DNA of 64,000 nt, from positions 1,302,001-1,366,000 of the forward strand of contig NZ_JAGJEC010000001.1 in NCBI RefSeq assembly GCF_018100785.1, given 5' to 3'. The first letter of the stretch is position 1, and every line of letters starts with the position of its first letter. This stretch comes from Maribacter sp. MMG018. Lineage in GTDB: Bacteria > Bacteroidota > Bacteroidia > Flavobacteriales > Flavobacteriaceae. A model generated the notes under the pieces. The model worked only from the letters and a program-made list of their open reading frames with translations. It did not search any database and was not told the origin of the DNA. The position numbers were made by a program, and so were the translations under genes. Below, in pieces: positions 27,159 to 36,751 of the stretch.

Positions 27159-28145
27159 ATGAAAAACAGAAGAAAATTTATAAAACAATTAGGTTTAGGT
27201 GCTGTTGGTACTGGTCTAATAACCGCATTGCCAGAATCTTTATATGCCAAAAGTACAACGGCGCTAAAGTATGATATTTCGTTGGCACAGTTTTCTTTGG
27301 CTTCCGAGTTTTTTACGGGCAAGCATAATACATTGGAGTTTCCGGCCAGGGCCAAAAATGAATTTGGAATTGATATCGTGGAGTATGTTTCTATGTTCTT
27401 TGCCGATAAAATAACCGATGCCTCTTTTCTTAAAGAGCTTAAGATGCGTACCGATGATCTTGGGGTAACAAATAATTTGATCATGGTAGATGATGAGAAC
27501 ATCGCCGATCTTGATAAGGCAAAAAGGGATCATGCCGTAGAAAGCCATTATAAATTTGTGGACGCGGCCAAGGTATTGGGGTGTACATCTATTCGGGTGA
27601 ACCTGGGTAGTTTAGAACAAACGGGTACTGCCGAAGAAGTAAGGGATGCGGCTTTGGAAGGGTATAGTAAGTTACTTGAGTTTGGAGACCAAAATGAAAT
27701 GGATATCATTGTAGAGAACCATGTGGGACACTCTTGTAATGGTAAGTGGTTGGCAAATATTATGAAAGAGGTAAACCATAAACGTGCCGGGGTACTGCCC
27801 GATTTCGGTAATTTTTGTGTGAATAGAACAAAGCCCGAAACAATGGATATTGAGGGCTTTATGAATACCAAATGTTTAGAGAAATATGATATGTACCTGG
27901 GTATAGAGGAATTAATGCCCTATGCAAAAGGGGTTAGTGCCAAAACGCATAAATTTGATGCTAATGGAAATGAAACCGAAATAGATTTTAATAGGGTTTT
28001 TGATATTATAGAAAAATCTGGTTTTAATGGTGTTGTAGGCATCGAGTATGAGGGAGGGCTTATGCATTTACAAGGTATGGAAGGCTATTTGAGCAACGAA
28101 GAGGGGATAAGGGCCACGAAGAAACTGATAGAGAAATCTGTATAG
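27159..28145 (+). CDS. Tat-exported sugar phosphate isomerase/epimerase-like TIM-barrel protein
   Basis: 328 residues. The N-terminus MKNRRKFIKQLGLGAVGTGL has a twin-arginine motif and a hydrophobic stretch with cleavage near ALPESLYAKS. The mature protein has the xylose-isomerase-like TIM barrel (AP endonuclease 2 superfamily), with a likely metal site in IIVENHVGHSCNG, GVLPDFGNF and GIEYEGG near the end. Such secreted members are common in Bacteroidota near sugar metabolism genes, but this one stands alone and its substrate is unknown. Confidence 0.85.
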   Translation: MKNRRKFIKQLGLGAVGTGLITALPESLYAKSTTALKYDISLAQFSLASEFFTGKHNTLEFPARAKNEFGIDIVEYVSMFFADKITDASFLKELKMRTDDLGVTNNLIMVDDENIADLDKAKRDHAVESHYKFVDAAKVLGCTSIRVNLGSLEQTGTAEEVRDAALEGYSKLLEFGDQNEMDIIVENHVGHSCNGKWLANIMKEVNHKRAGVLPDFGNFCVNRTKPETMDIEGFMNTKCLEKYDMYLGIEELMPYAKGVSAKTHKFDANGNETEIDFNRVFDIIEKSGFNGVVGIEYEGGLMHLQGMEGYLSNEEGIRATKKLIEKSV

Positions 28146-28223
28146 TACACGTTGGGTTTAAAAAATGGCGACAGAAGAACGGGTGTAGTCTTACAATATG
28201 CGTTAAATTATAATTTCAAAGTA

Positions 28224-28231
28224 TATATTTG
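28224..28231 (+). promoter_or_regulatory. Candidate -7 box (TATATTTG) for the NTF2-like gene
   Basis: TATATTTG matches TAnnTTTG and lies 53 bp before the ATG at 28285. No -33 element is obvious. Confidence 0.3.
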
Positions 28232-28284
28232 GTTTTTGTAATTGGCTAGATTAATAATAACGAAGCACTATTAAATAAAAGAAG

Positions 28285-28779
28285 ATGAAAATTAAAATCG
28301 TATTACATGTACTGTTGGTAGGTATGTTGTTCAGTAGCAATGCTTTTTCGCAAGACAGGATTACAGAATTGAACACATATTGGAAGGTGGTGAAGGAAAA
28401 AGTGGAAGCTGGCGATGTTGATGGCTATGCGGCTACCTATCATGAAGATGGTATTTTGGTCTCCGATAATAACAAGTCTTGTTATTCTGTAAAGGAAGCG
28501 TTGGAGAACTGGAGAGATGGATTGGAAAAAACTAAAAAGGGAATAACAAAAGTAAACTTGGACTTTAGGTTTTCTGATCGTAGGGGAGATGCGGTTACAG
28601 CTTTTGAAAAGGGTATCTTTAGATATGATTTGGTAGACGAAAAAGGCCAACAATCAGTAAGGTTTGTTCATTTTGAAGGGCTTCTAACAAAAAAGAATGG
28701 TAAATGGCTGCTCATACTAGAGCATCAAAAACTGCCTGCTACAAAAGAAGAATGGCTTAGCTTGAGTCAACTGGACTAA
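28285..28779 (+). CDS. Exported NTF2/SnoaL-like protein
   Basis: 164 residues with a signal peptide (to about AFSQ, residue 23). The mature part has an NTF2-like cone fold pattern: ELNTYWKVVKEKVEAGDVDGYAATYHEDGILVSD at the start and FVHFEGLLTKKNGKWLLILEH at the end. This resembles DUF4440 and SnoaL-like proteins. The fold supports ligand binding or simple catalysis; no catalytic residues can be assigned. It has its own intergenic space on both sides. Confidence 0.8.
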   Translation: MKIKIVLHVLLVGMLFSSNAFSQDRITELNTYWKVVKEKVEAGDVDGYAATYHEDGILVSDNNKSCYSVKEALENWRDGLEKTKKGITKVNLDFRFSDRRGDAVTAFEKGIFRYDLVDEKGQQSVRFVHFEGLLTKKNGKWLLILEHQKLPATKEEWLSLSQLD

Positions 28780-28956
28780 AACAGCCGATTTAATAAATAC
28801 ATTTTTTAGGTTATTAAGAGTTGAAAAGAATAAGGTAACCCCATTAATCTACAGGCGATATTGCTTAAGTGACAGAAATAACCATAACATATTATATGGT
28901 CCGTAATTAGTACTTCAATTTTAGATTATATTAACATGGTGTTTGGTTTAATTTAG

Positions 28957-28964
28957 TAAGTTTG
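28957..28964 (+). promoter_or_regulatory. Candidate -7 box (TAAGTTTG) directly before a start codon
   Basis: TAAGTTTG matches TAnnTTTG and ends only 7 nt before the ATG at 28972. If used, the transcript would be leaderless or nearly so. Confidence 0.3.
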
Positions 28965-28971
28965 TTTTTCG

Positions 28972-29280
28972 ATGAAAGACGGTCGCTTAAAAAATAGTAT
29001 CAGCTATCTATTCATTGTCCTCTTACTTTCATTGAAAATAGCAGGGCTGCATGTCTTGTCGCATTCCGATGACAATGATCATGCCTTACATTGTGCAATT
29101 TGTGATCATGCTCTTGTGAATGGCATGACTCCGGCACTTGCTTCCGATATACAAGATTTTAAAATTGAAAATACCGAACCTGTTGTTCGGGGAGAGATAA
29201 TAGAAAACTACAGTTTTGTTATCTCTAGCAACATAGCTTCAAATCAGCTTTTTTCACGTCCCCCTCCTTCTTTATTATAA
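28972..29280 (+). CDS. Small membrane-anchored Cys/His protein, probable metal binding
   Basis: 102 residues. One hydrophobic N-terminal segment (about 9-28) is followed by a short periplasmic region with HVLSHSDDNDHALHCAICDH, a cluster of five His and two Cys in a CxxC arrangement, and then a Ser/Pro-rich tail. Small proteins of this kind often precede TonB-dependent receptors in flavobacterial metal loci. I do not recognise a named family with confidence; the Cys/His cluster suggests binding of zinc or copper. It lies 246 nt before the receptor gene. Confidence 0.75.
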   Translation: MKDGRLKNSISYLFIVLLLSLKIAGLHVLSHSDDNDHALHCAICDHALVNGMTPALASDIQDFKIENTEPVVRGEIIENYSFVISSNIASNQLFSRPPPSLL

Positions 29281-29526
29281 GTTTCCCATACATTTTAATT
29301 ATTTCGAAGCTCTGTCTGTTTGGTCTAAATGCCAAATTGTAGATCGATGATATGAGATAAGCTATACTGCTTCTTGCCAAGAATCATTTAAAACTTGGTA
29401 GTTGCTGGTTCGTAGCCAAAGTATATAATCAACATCAATTTATAGGCTTCTAAAATAATACTATGTATAGGGTTTGGTCAAGGTTCTTTTAAGTGAACAA
29501 TTTTCAAAATCTTATAGTATCTCTAT

Positions 29527-31902
29527 ATGTTTTACAAAATACTGGGTGCATGGCTATGTTTTAGCCTTGGCTCTGTGGCTATTGCCCAAGATTCTTTTCA
29601 GATAAAAGGATCTGTAATCAACGCAAATACTTTACAACCTGTAGAAGGTGCCAATATTGTTGGTACAGGTTTTTATTCAATTTCATCGGCGACAGGCGCA
29701 TTTAAAATAAATAATGTGCCTAGGGGTACATATTCACTTCGGGTGTCCCATATAAGTTATAGTCCCAAAACGATTGAGGTCCATGTTGGGCCAGATATGG
29801 AAGAGGTTCGGGTTTTATTGAGTGAGTCCACTACCGAGCTTAAGGAGGTAGAAGTGTATGGAGATTACGAGAAGGAGCAGGCCAAGAAACTTTCTACAGT
29901 GTCACAGTCTGTGTCTAAAGAGTTTCTTGATCAAAACAGGGAAAACAGTCTTATGCAAACCCTTAAAAAGATTCCGGGGGTAAGTACGATCAATATTGGC
30001 TCTGGGCAATCTAAACCGGTTATTCGTGGATTGGGTTTTAATAGGGTGGCCGTTGTGCAAAACGGAATAAAGCACGAGGCTCAGCAATGGGGCAATGATC
30101 ATGGTCTGGAGATAGACCAATACGGAATCGAAAAAATACGGATCATAAAAGGCCCCGCCTCTTTGTTATATGGGTCAGATGCCATTGCGGGTGTGGTAGA
30201 TATACAACCTTCGAAAATACCTTTCCCAAATTCCTTTAGCGGGGAAGTGAACGTTTTGGCAGAAAGCAACAACGATCTCTTGGGAGTTTCGGCTGGTGTT
30301 CAGGGGAGAAAGGAAAAATGGTACTATCGTGGACGTTTGACCTATAGGGATTATGGAGACTACAAAGTGCCCGTTGATCAAATCAATTACGAAAACTACA
30401 TCTTTGAGCTATACGATAATCATTTAAGAAATACGGCAGGCAAGGAAGCCAATGCTAGTTTTAGTGTCGGATATGTTTCGGATAATGTAAAATCGGAAAC
30501 CTTTTTTAGTAATGTAAATACTAAAAATGGCTTTTTTGCCAATGCACATGGTTTAGAGGTAAGAACTTCCAGTATTGATTATGATAGCTCCGATAGGGAT
30601 GTGGACCTTCCTTACCAAAAGGTCAATCATTTTAAAGTGATAAATAACACCACTTTAGAATTGGGCGGTCATACTCTTCTCTTTGATGTAGGTTTTCAAA
30701 ACAATCATAGAGAAGAACATACAGAGCCAACGGCCCACGGTTATATGCCAAAACCTTCAAGCACCAAAGAGCGGGTGTTCAATAAAAATACCTATGCCCT
30801 AAATATAAAGGACTCCTTTGAGCCTGATAAAAAACATGATGTAGTTGTTGGTCTGAACCTAGAGTTTCAAGATAATAATATAGGGGGGTGGGGCTTTTTG
30901 GTACCCGCGTACAACCGTTTTACCGTCGGTGCTTTTGCATATGACCAATTTGAGATAAATCCGGACTTGCATTTTTTGGCAGGAATAAGGTATGATTACG
31001 GATTTATGGAAACCAAGGCCTATTCCGATTGGTACCCGTCTACCATCAGTAACACTGATGGTTCCACTTCATATGTATATATACAAAGGGCATTGGACAA
31101 GACCTTGACTTTTGGAAATATCAGTGCATCTGCCGGGTTGAGCTATATAAACAAAAACACCACGTATAAAATAAATGTAGGCAAGAGTTTTAGAATGCCT
31201 TTAGCCAACGAATTGGCTTCTGACGGTGTTTTTTATCATATGTACCGTTATGAAAGGGGTAATTTAGACTTGGATCCCGAAGAGTCGTACCAATTGGATC
31301 TTGAGGTCGATCATTCATCTGGGATATTTAGTTTTGGTATCAGTCCTTTTGTGAATTTTTTCCAAAACTATATCTATTTAAATCCGACATCGGACTACTA
31401 CGAAACCCAACAAATATATGAATATACACAGGCCAAGGTCTTTAGGTTCGGAGGGGAACTTCGAATTGGTGCAAGGGTGTTGCATAACCTGCAATTAGAT
31501 GCGTCTGCAGAATATGTCTACTCTAGACAGACCAGTGGGCCCAAAAAGGATTTTACACTTCCTTTTTCACCTCCATTGTCGGGGTTGTTTTCAGCCAACT
31601 ATCAGTTCAAGAATTTTTTCTTTTTAAACAAACCCCAGCTAATAGCGGATGTAAGGGTGACCGCGGCCCAGAACGAAATTGTTCCTCCAGAAGAAAAAAC
31701 TGAAGGATACCAAGTATTGAACATGTCTCTATTAGCGGATATGAACATTTTTAAGAACAGTCCTCCGGTCTCACTTAGGGTAAAACTTAATAATGTGTTC
31801 AATACAAAATACTTTGACCATACCAGCTTTTATCGACTGATCGATGTGCCAGAGGCTGGTAGAAACCTATCTATATCGCTCACAATACCTTTTAATAAAT
31901 AA
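29527..31902 (+). CDS. TonB-dependent receptor, probable metal (ZnuD-like) importer
   Basis: 791 residues. The signal peptide ends near VAIAQ; a carboxypeptidase-regulatory-like domain (about 24-105) precedes the plug (about 115-230, with KKIPGVSTINIGSGQSKPVI and GLGFNRVAVVQNGIKHEAQQWG) and the barrel. An extracellular-loop segment is His-rich: NNHREEHTEPTAHGYM (about 396-411). This recalls the His-rich loops of ZnuD-type zinc receptors. The flanking Cys/His protein and two His-rich DUF4625 lipoproteins support a metal substrate. Zinc is the best guess, copper or others are possible. Confidence 0.9.
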   Translation: MFYKILGAWLCFSLGSVAIAQDSFQIKGSVINANTLQPVEGANIVGTGFYSISSATGAFKINNVPRGTYSLRVSHISYSPKTIEVHVGPDMEEVRVLLSESTTELKEVEVYGDYEKEQAKKLSTVSQSVSKEFLDQNRENSLMQTLKKIPGVSTINIGSGQSKPVIRGLGFNRVAVVQNGIKHEAQQWGNDHGLEIDQYGIEKIRIIKGPASLLYGSDAIAGVVDIQPSKIPFPNSFSGEVNVLAESNNDLLGVSAGVQGRKEKWYYRGRLTYRDYGDYKVPVDQINYENYIFELYDNHLRNTAGKEANASFSVGYVSDNVKSETFFSNVNTKNGFFANAHGLEVRTSSIDYDSSDRDVDLPYQKVNHFKVINNTTLELGGHTLLFDVGFQNNHREEHTEPTAHGYMPKPSSTKERVFNKNTYALNIKDSFEPDKKHDVVVGLNLEFQDNNIGGWGFLVPAYNRFTVGAFAYDQFEINPDLHFLAGIRYDYGFMETKAYSDWYPSTISNTDGSTSYVYIQRALDKTLTFGNISASAGLSYINKNTTYKINVGKSFRMPLANELASDGVFYHMYRYERGNLDLDPEESYQLDLEVDHSSGIFSFGISPFVNFFQNYIYLNPTSDYYETQQIYEYTQAKVFRFGGELRIGARVLHNLQLDASAEYVYSRQTSGPKKDFTLPFSPPLSGLFSANYQFKNFFFLNKPQLIADVRVTAAQNEIVPPEEKTEGYQVLNMSLLADMNIFKNSPPVSLRVKLNNVFNTKYFDHTSFYRLIDVPEAGRNLSISLTIPFNK

Positions 31903-31962
31903 CAACTATTACGAATAACTAAAATGAAACAAATGAAAACAAACCTTTTTAAATCAAACATT

Positions 31963-32739
31963 ATGAAATCAAATTTTAAATTTTTAGCGGCCATTACATT
32001 GCTGGGCCTTTTTTTACACTCATGTAGTAGTGACGATGACGGTTCTTCTGCGCTAAATGCGCCTGTAATCTCCAATTTTGAATATGGCGAGGGGGATGAC
32101 CATTCAACAGAGCAGTTTGCCTATAAAGGATCAGATATTCACTTAGAGGCCGAAATTAGTGCAGAAGCGGTAGTAAGTAGTATTACTCTTGAAATTCATG
32201 CCCATGACCTTGCTCCTGGAGATGATGAAGTGGATTGGGAGTTTGAAAAAGTGTATACCGATTCTAAATATTTGGCGATCAACCCAACTTTTCACGAGCA
32301 TGTAGATGTGCCTACAAACATACCGGCCGGGGAATATCATATAGAATTGGTCGTTACCGATGAACTTGGAAACAGTACAGAGGTAGAGGGCCATGTTCAA
32401 ATCTTGGATCCAATTACCTTAAGTGATATTTCCGTTAGCGAAACGGCCGCTAGGGGAGATGATTTTCATGCGGAGTTTATGATAGATGCCGTTAACGGAA
32501 TCCATAGTATTACAGTCGATGTACATACACACGAAGTAACACCTGGTGAGGGAGAAGTAGAGTGGGATTATGAAGAAGAATTCTTGGGAGACTACCATGA
32601 GCAAACATCGGTAGAGTTTCATGAGCACATAGATATTCCCGCAACCGCACCTGCTGGAGAATACCATGTTATTTTCACTGTGGAAGATGAAGATGGTAAT
32701 ACGGTTGAATATGAAACGCACATAGATATTACAGCTTAA
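31963..32739 (+). CDS. Lipoprotein with two His-rich DUF4625-like domains
   Basis: About 258 residues from the ATG at 31963 (MKSNFKFLAAITLLGLFLHSC, lipobox LHSC); a start at 31924 is possible but would displace the signal. Two homologous Ig-like domains follow, each with the pattern IHAHDLAPGDDEVDW or VHTHEVTPGEGEVEW, then FHEHVDVPTNIPAGEYH or FHEHIDIPATAPAGEYH. His residues alternate along strands as if lining metal sites. It lies 60 nt after the receptor gene and is probably cotranscribed. A role as metal-binding surface lipoprotein is inference from the His pattern and context. Confidence 0.82.
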   Translation: MKSNFKFLAAITLLGLFLHSCSSDDDGSSALNAPVISNFEYGEGDDHSTEQFAYKGSDIHLEAEISAEAVVSSITLEIHAHDLAPGDDEVDWEFEKVYTDSKYLAINPTFHEHVDVPTNIPAGEYHIELVVTDELGNSTEVEGHVQILDPITLSDISVSETAARGDDFHAEFMIDAVNGIHSITVDVHTHEVTPGEGEVEWDYEEEFLGDYHEQTSVEFHEHIDIPATAPAGEYHVIFTVEDEDGNTVEYETHIDITA

Positions 32740-32752
32740 TAAATATAATTAT

Positions 32753-32786
32753 ACCGCATGGCGCTCTTGGGTGCCATGCGGTTTTA
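32753..32786 (+). terminator. Terminator or attenuator between the two DUF4625 genes
   Basis: ACCGCATGGC (32753-32762) pairs with GCCATGCGGT (32773-32782) and is followed by TTTT. It would lower transcription of the second DUF4625 gene relative to the receptor and first lipoprotein. Confidence 0.75.
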
Positions 32787-32797
32787 AATAGTTCTCA

Positions 32798-33277
32798 ATG
32801 AAATTTATACCAAAATATTTTTACTTTTTGTTCTTTGCGTTAATACTAGCCTCGTGTTCTAGTGATGACGGTGTCGGAAAGGATGAAGAAAAGCCTGCTA
32901 TTAGTATTAATTACAATGAAGGGTTTCCGCAGGCATGTGAACAATTAGTGAGGGGAGAAACCTACAATTTTAGAGCTCAGGTTACAGATAACGTGGCGTT
33001 GGCCTCTTATAGTTTGGACATACATCACAATTTTGACCATCATACCCATGATGATCAGGCTGGAGAATGTGATTTGGAGGAGAAAAAAGATGCTGTGAAT
33101 CCTATGATATTCATAGAGAATTATACCATAGAAGGCGGGGTAACGAGCTACGAAATAAATATAAGTATCACAATTCCCGATGATGTGGATACGGGAGATT
33201 ACCATTGTTCTTATTCCGTAACCGATGAGACGGGTTGGCAATCAAGAACATCGGTAGATATAAAAATTGTAGAGTAA
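32798..33277 (+). CDS. DUF4625 lipoprotein, single His-rich domain
   Basis: 159 residues with a lipoprotein signal (ending ILASC, Cys at 20). One DUF4625-like domain contains LDIHHNFDHHTHDDQAGEC, the densest His cluster in the window, and GDYHCSYSVTDETG near the end, with three Cys in the mature domain. It follows a terminator-like hairpin after the two-domain paralogue. It is likely a periplasmic or surface metal-binding partner of the receptor. Confidence 0.85.
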   Translation: MKFIPKYFYFLFFALILASCSSDDGVGKDEEKPAISINYNEGFPQACEQLVRGETYNFRAQVTDNVALASYSLDIHHNFDHHTHDDQAGECDLEEKKDAVNPMIFIENYTIEGGVTSYEINISITIPDDVDTGDYHCSYSVTDETGWQSRTSVDIKIVE

Positions 33278-33372
33278 ATAGAAGTTATAGATTGTTTTTA
33301 GTAAAAGGAATTAGTGATTATACCCGACCGATATCACCTATATGGTGGGTGATGTATCTTTTGGGTATATGA

Positions 33373-33408
33373 TTGAAAAAGCCGAAGATTGTTCTTCGGC
33401 TTTTTCAA
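33373..33408 (+). terminator. Terminator after the DUF4625 locus
   Basis: TTGAAAAAGCCGAAG pairs with CTTCGGCTTTTTCAA across a 6-nt loop. The rest of the 395-bp gap up to the regulator gene at 33673 is AT-rich, and I see no further feature in it. Confidence 0.8.
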
Positions 33409-33672
33409 TTTTATAAAATCAGGAAGGTCTGTTTTTAGTTGGTTGTGTCTGTTCGATTTCACAAGAATTTTTTTTTGAATACTTATATTCTTTAATTTAG
33501 AACTGTAGCTTTCTGCTTTAAAAGAAGATGGTTGCTATCACATGCCTCGTCTGTGCAGAATGATTTTATAGGTAACGAGTAGTAAAATGTGATTTTGAAA
33601 ATAGTTTACTTTTGGAAACCTAAAATAGGTTTTCCAATAATCTTCCCCCATAAAATTTAATAGGCTTTATAG

Positions 33673-36513
33673 ATGGCTCTACGGATGGAACAATATGTTT
33701 TTTCGGGTAAGATAAAAGCAGTTTTATTGTTTGTGTTATGCCCATTGTTCCTATGTTGTCAAATTGTAGATGTAGAAACAGAAGTGGGGGATTGGAAAAT
33801 ATTGACCCAAAATGATTTATTGCATTTTGAGGACGACACTAGGTCTTTAACCTTTAGTGAGGTTCTTAAGAAAGAATTTACGGCGGCACAACAGGAAAAC
33901 CAGAATAAGCAAGCAGTGCATTGGTATCGGTTTTCTTTGATCAACGAGAAAAACAAAGGCCAGTTGTTCATGAGCTTTCGGTTGGTTGATTATAGTGATG
34001 TATACGTTCCTGTAAAAGGAGAGGAAGGGTATCGTCACCATACAGTAGGGTTCTTTGCCAAAAAGAAAGAGAAGATTGTTGGAGGCGAACATCTTCAGAT
34101 GTTGCGATTACAGACCGACGAAATTGACTTTTCGCGCCCTTTCTATTTTAATAGAAGGATGATAACACATTGGGCCAAAAATAATTGGGGACATTTGCTA
34201 GCATTTTTCTTTGCGGATGATAATGTTGCGTTAAGTCGAGATTTGTTATGGATTAATTATAAAGAAAGTGATATCTATTTTTATATAGGTGTTGTTTTTA
34301 TTTCGTTTTTTCTGTTTTTGGTCAATTTTCTGATCAGTAAGAACAAAAGCTACTTAATATATGGACTATACCTATTAGGGGTTGCGCTATATTACGCCAA
34401 CCGATTGCCGATTTTTTTAAATCTTTATCAAAACACCATTCCCGAGCTTTATTTTTATGTAAACCAGATCGCCCATATTGCCAACATCGGATGCTATACA
34501 TGGTTTGTGTTTTATTTTCTCGATTTTAAAAATGCTTTTCCAAAGGCATATAAGTTTACCAAGAGGCTGCTGTTCGGGATTTTAATTTTTGGTATCCTCT
34601 ATACATTGCAAATAATAGTGTTTCCGTATTTTTCATTACGATTCTTTGTAATAGATGCATTTCGGGTGGTAGTAATGTTGTTGTCCATAGGGTTATTTGT
34701 GTTTCTGATGTTTCAAAACCCAGATACCATAGCCAAAATTGTGCTCATTGGTAGCATGGTTCTTATAGCGGGCAATATATTGTCTCTTGTTATGGGGGAT
34801 CATACCATGTTCTTAAAATTGATGGTTTTGGAAATTATTCTCTTTTCATTGGTGGTGGCCCTTCGTAATAAAGAAGTAAATGATGGGCGTCTTAGGTATA
34901 GGTATGATCTAGAGGTGGAGAAAATGAAACTTAAGACCTTAAAGGAACTGGACTCCGTTAAGACACGTTTTTATGAAAATATAACCCATGAGTTCCGCAC
35001 CCCGCTAACACTTATAATTTCTCCTGTTGTTAAGAAACTGTCCGATCCTGAGCTATCACAGGAAGAAAGGGAAGAACTGGAGTTAATACAGCGAAATGCC
35101 GATAAATTGTTGGATTTGGTGAACCAAATATTGGATTTGTCAAAACTGGAAGAAGGTAATGTAAAGCTTACGGTAAGAAGGGGAGATCTAGGAGAAGTTA
35201 TAGAACCATTAATAAACCCTTTTCGACAAGAGGCCAAGAATAAGAATATTGATTTTTTATGTCGTATAGAAGATATAGAAACAGCATGGTTTGATAAGGA
35301 CATAATTGAGAAGGTGGTGGTTAACCTGCTTTCCAATGCGTTAAAGTATACACCCGAGAATGGGAGTGTACGTATTGAATCTTACTCTAAAAACGGGAAT
35401 TGGATATTTATAATTACCAATACGGTCGATGGTGATGTAGCTATAGATGTATCAAAACTTTTTACCCGCTACTATAGGGCTAGTAAAAACATTCAGGGAA
35501 CGGGTATTGGTCTCAATATAACCAAAGAACTGGTAGAGTTGGCCAAAGGGAATATAGTAGCCAATACCTTGCAAAACAATGAAATTCAATTCACCGTGTC
35601 GTTGCCCATAAAAAAATCATTGTTTATTGATAATATAGCCGATGATGTTGATGAAAAGATTATGGAGGTCAACCTTTCTACAGAAGTAGAAAACGGGAAT
35701 AAAACTCTTTTGAAAGAGTCGAACAATACCTCTTTTATAAAAAACAAGTTAGAGGATGCTGAGTTGCCTAAATTATTAGTCGTTGAGGACAACCCTGAAA
35801 TGAGGGCGTTTATTGTTTCAAACTTTAAAGGGGACTATCAAATAAAAGAAGCTGAAAACGGTCTTGTAGGAATAGATTTGGCAATAGAGTTTTTACCGGA
35901 CCTAATCATTAGTGATATTATGATGCCGGTTAAAAATGGATTTGAACTTTGTGATGCCGTTAAGCAAAACATACAAACAAGCCATATTCCCGTAATATTG
36001 CTCACTGCCAAAGTAGGGGAAGAAAATGAACTACAAGGCTTTAAGACCGGGGCAGATGATTATATGACAAAACCCTTTAGTGTTAAAAAACTAAAAGTAA
36101 GGGTAAGGCAGTTGATTCAAAATCAAAAACAGTTGGGAGACTATTATGGAACCACCTTTAGCATAGATCCAGAGATGACGGTCTCAGAAACCGATTCAGA
36201 GTTTTTAAAATTACTTAAAGAGGTAATGGACGGGCATATAACCGATCCCGATTTTAATGTTGATGCTTTTGTCGGGGCTATGAATATGAGTCGAAGACAG
36301 TTACAGCGTAAATTGAAAACTATAATAGGAATGTCCCCGATAGAGTTCATCCGTAATGAACGGGTAAAATTGGCCGCCAAGCTTCTTAAGCTATCGGATG
36401 CTACTGTATCAGAAATTTCATATCAAGTAGGTTTTAAGACACCTTCGTATTTTATAAAGTGTTTTAAAGAAACCTATGGTTGTACACCTAGCGAGTTTTC
36501 TGAAAATCTTTAA
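33673..36513 (+). CDS. Hybrid two-component regulator: 7TM sensor, histidine kinase, receiver and AraC domains
   Basis: 946 residues. After a signal-like segment (about 10-28) comes a periplasmic DISM-type region (about 30-190), seven transmembrane helices (about 200-400, 7TMR-DISM), a dimerisation domain with the H-box THEFRTPLTLI (H439) and an ATPase domain with N-box NLLSNALKYTP and GTGIGLNI. A receiver domain (about 695-810) has the phospho-acceptor D748 in ISDIMMP, and an AraC-type domain (about 845-946) ends the protein. It detects an external cue and regulates transcription as one polypeptide. The usual DxGxG ATP-lid motif appears as NTVDGDV, which is degenerate. Targets are unknown; the small envelope genes downstream and the SusC/SusD pair are candidates. 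Confidence 0.92.
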   Translation: MALRMEQYVFSGKIKAVLLFVLCPLFLCCQIVDVETEVGDWKILTQNDLLHFEDDTRSLTFSEVLKKEFTAAQQENQNKQAVHWYRFSLINEKNKGQLFMSFRLVDYSDVYVPVKGEEGYRHHTVGFFAKKKEKIVGGEHLQMLRLQTDEIDFSRPFYFNRRMITHWAKNNWGHLLAFFFADDNVALSRDLLWINYKESDIYFYIGVVFISFFLFLVNFLISKNKSYLIYGLYLLGVALYYANRLPIFLNLYQNTIPELYFYVNQIAHIANIGCYTWFVFYFLDFKNAFPKAYKFTKRLLFGILIFGILYTLQIIVFPYFSLRFFVIDAFRVVVMLLSIGLFVFLMFQNPDTIAKIVLIGSMVLIAGNILSLVMGDHTMFLKLMVLEIILFSLVVALRNKEVNDGRLRYRYDLEVEKMKLKTLKELDSVKTRFYENITHEFRTPLTLIISPVVKKLSDPELSQEEREELELIQRNADKLLDLVNQILDLSKLEEGNVKLTVRRGDLGEVIEPLINPFRQEAKNKNIDFLCRIEDIETAWFDKDIIEKVVVNLLSNALKYTPENGSVRIESYSKNGNWIFIITNTVDGDVAIDVSKLFTRYYRASKNIQGTGIGLNITKELVELAKGNIVANTLQNNEIQFTVSLPIKKSLFIDNIADDVDEKIMEVNLSTEVENGNKTLLKESNNTSFIKNKLEDAELPKLLVVEDNPEMRAFIVSNFKGDYQIKEAENGLVGIDLAIEFLPDLIISDIMMPVKNGFELCDAVKQNIQTSHIPVILLTAKVGEENELQGFKTGADDYMTKPFSVKKLKVRVRQLIQNQKQLGDYYGTTFSIDPEMTVSETDSEFLKLLKEVMDGHITDPDFNVDAFVGAMNMSRRQLQRKLKTIIGMSPIEFIRNERVKLAAKLLKLSDATVSEISYQVGFKTPSYFIKCFKETYGCTPSEFSENL

Positions 36514-36751
36514 ACACCTTTTTTTTGGGCAACGTATATAATAGTTGTGTCAAGATTTTTCTCATTTTTAAATATATCATATTTATTTCGAGGGCTTTTG
36601 AAAGCCCTATAAAAACGAGTGTTCTCATGTGATGTCCAATTTGTGGCATCATTGGGTACATCTGTGGTATTACTTCATTCTTACCTCCATTAGTTTTACA
36701 TCGGCTTACAGGTCATATAGGTTGTCCTGTAAACATACTAAGTAAACTGCC

